Assembly (NCBI GenBank): GCA_947454585.1
Contig: CANGML010000106.1
Coordinates: 1 to 6,289, forward strand
DNA: 6,289 bases
Source of the DNA: Comamonadaceae bacterium
GTDB taxonomy: Bacteria > Pseudomonadota > Gammaproteobacteria > Burkholderiales > Burkholderiaceae_C
Direction of reading: 5' to 3'
A program made the translations under genes and the position numbers. Of the stretch, positions 6,105 to 6,289 are shown one piece after another; position 1 is the stretch's first letter; every line of letters begins with the position of its first letter. A model generated the notes under the pieces. It made no database searches. It had not been told where the DNA came from and worked only from the letters and a program-made list of their open reading frames with translations.

Positions 6105-6289
6105 ATGGCTGGCATTCATATCACCGACATTGAAGCGGCCATCAACTATTGGCGCGAACAAAAGCCCTCACCCGATGGCGTCACCCTCGCGCCCGAGCTG
6201 CGCGCACTGGCTGAGGTCTACGCCCTGATGATTTATTACCACCATGAGGAGGCGGCGGAGAAGGGCTTTCCACCTAAGGCCTATGAGGC
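6105..6289 (+). CDS. DUF3717 domain protein, N-terminal part (runs off window end)
   Basis: An open frame of 61 complete codons from ATG 6105 to the window edge without a stop. The protein starts MAGIHITDIEAAINYWREQ and continues through APELRALAEVYALMIYYHHEEAA. The IHITDIEAAINYWR opening and the ALAEVYALMI helix are the signature of DUF3717, a short domain I know mainly from Burkholderiales and whose function is unknown. Members are usually well under 100 residues, so most of the gene should be present. No membrane segment, signal peptide or catalytic motif is visible; the sequence looks like two or three amphipathic helices of a small cytoplasmic protein. AGGCAA at 6085-6090 is too far (14 bases) to be a good ribosome binding site. 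It diverges from the PF04020 membrane protein gene. Confidence 0.85.
   Translation, partial: MAGIHITDIEAAINYWREQKPSPDGVTLAPELRALAEVYALMIYYHHEEAAEKGFPPKAYE

Noticed and set aside
1..6289. Defence system, CRISPR array, toxin-antitoxin pair, insertion sequence or tRNA
   Set aside because: I looked for repeats, transposase-like or nuclease-like products and tRNA-like folds on both strands and found none; all the space is taken by housekeeping and envelope genes.

Overview
This is an ordinary chromosomal segment of a GC-rich betaproteobacterium. I infer Burkholderiales, most likely the Comamonadaceae, from the protein families present (a SucD C-terminus, a PilA-type pilin followed by a PglL-like oligosaccharyltransferase, a DUF3717 protein) and from the TTG/CTG/GCC-rich codon use. 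Genus cannot be fixed from the sequence alone.

Left part (1-1031): the 3' end of sucD (succinyl-CoA ligase alpha subunit, TCA cycle) closes an upstream operon with a textbook intrinsic terminator. A type IV pilin gene with its own candidate -10 box and a good ribosome binding site follows, and then a strong hairpin with only a weak T-run.

Central part (1066-3557): a polytopic membrane O-oligosaccharyltransferase of the PglL/Wzy type is followed 11 bases later by a family 2 glycosyltransferase of the WaaE/KdtX/LgtF type. With the pilin these form a plausible pilin-glycosylation or surface-glycan cassette: the pilin would be the substrate, the membrane enzyme would transfer the glycan in the periplasm, and the cytoplasmic glycosyltransferase would help build a glycan (for the pilin or for the LPS core).

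Right part (3562-6289): moaC (molybdopterin biosynthesis) is on the minus strand, tail to tail with the glycosyltransferase. It is divergent over a very short gap from a BepA-like periplasmic M48 metalloprotease with a TPR-type C-terminus. That gene converges with, and overlaps by 39 bases, a small four-helix membrane protein of the 'phage holin family' (PF04020/YvlD-like) on the minus strand. A DUF3717 gene starts divergently from it and runs off the window end.

Coding density is very high and no gap without a gene exceeds about 130 bases. I saw no RNA gene, CRISPR array, insertion sequence, prophage or attachment site. I found no clearly new system. The points most worth a second look are the pilin-transferase-glycosyltransferase linkage, the hairpin inside it, and an abrupt change of leucine codon use near the 3' end of the transferase gene.
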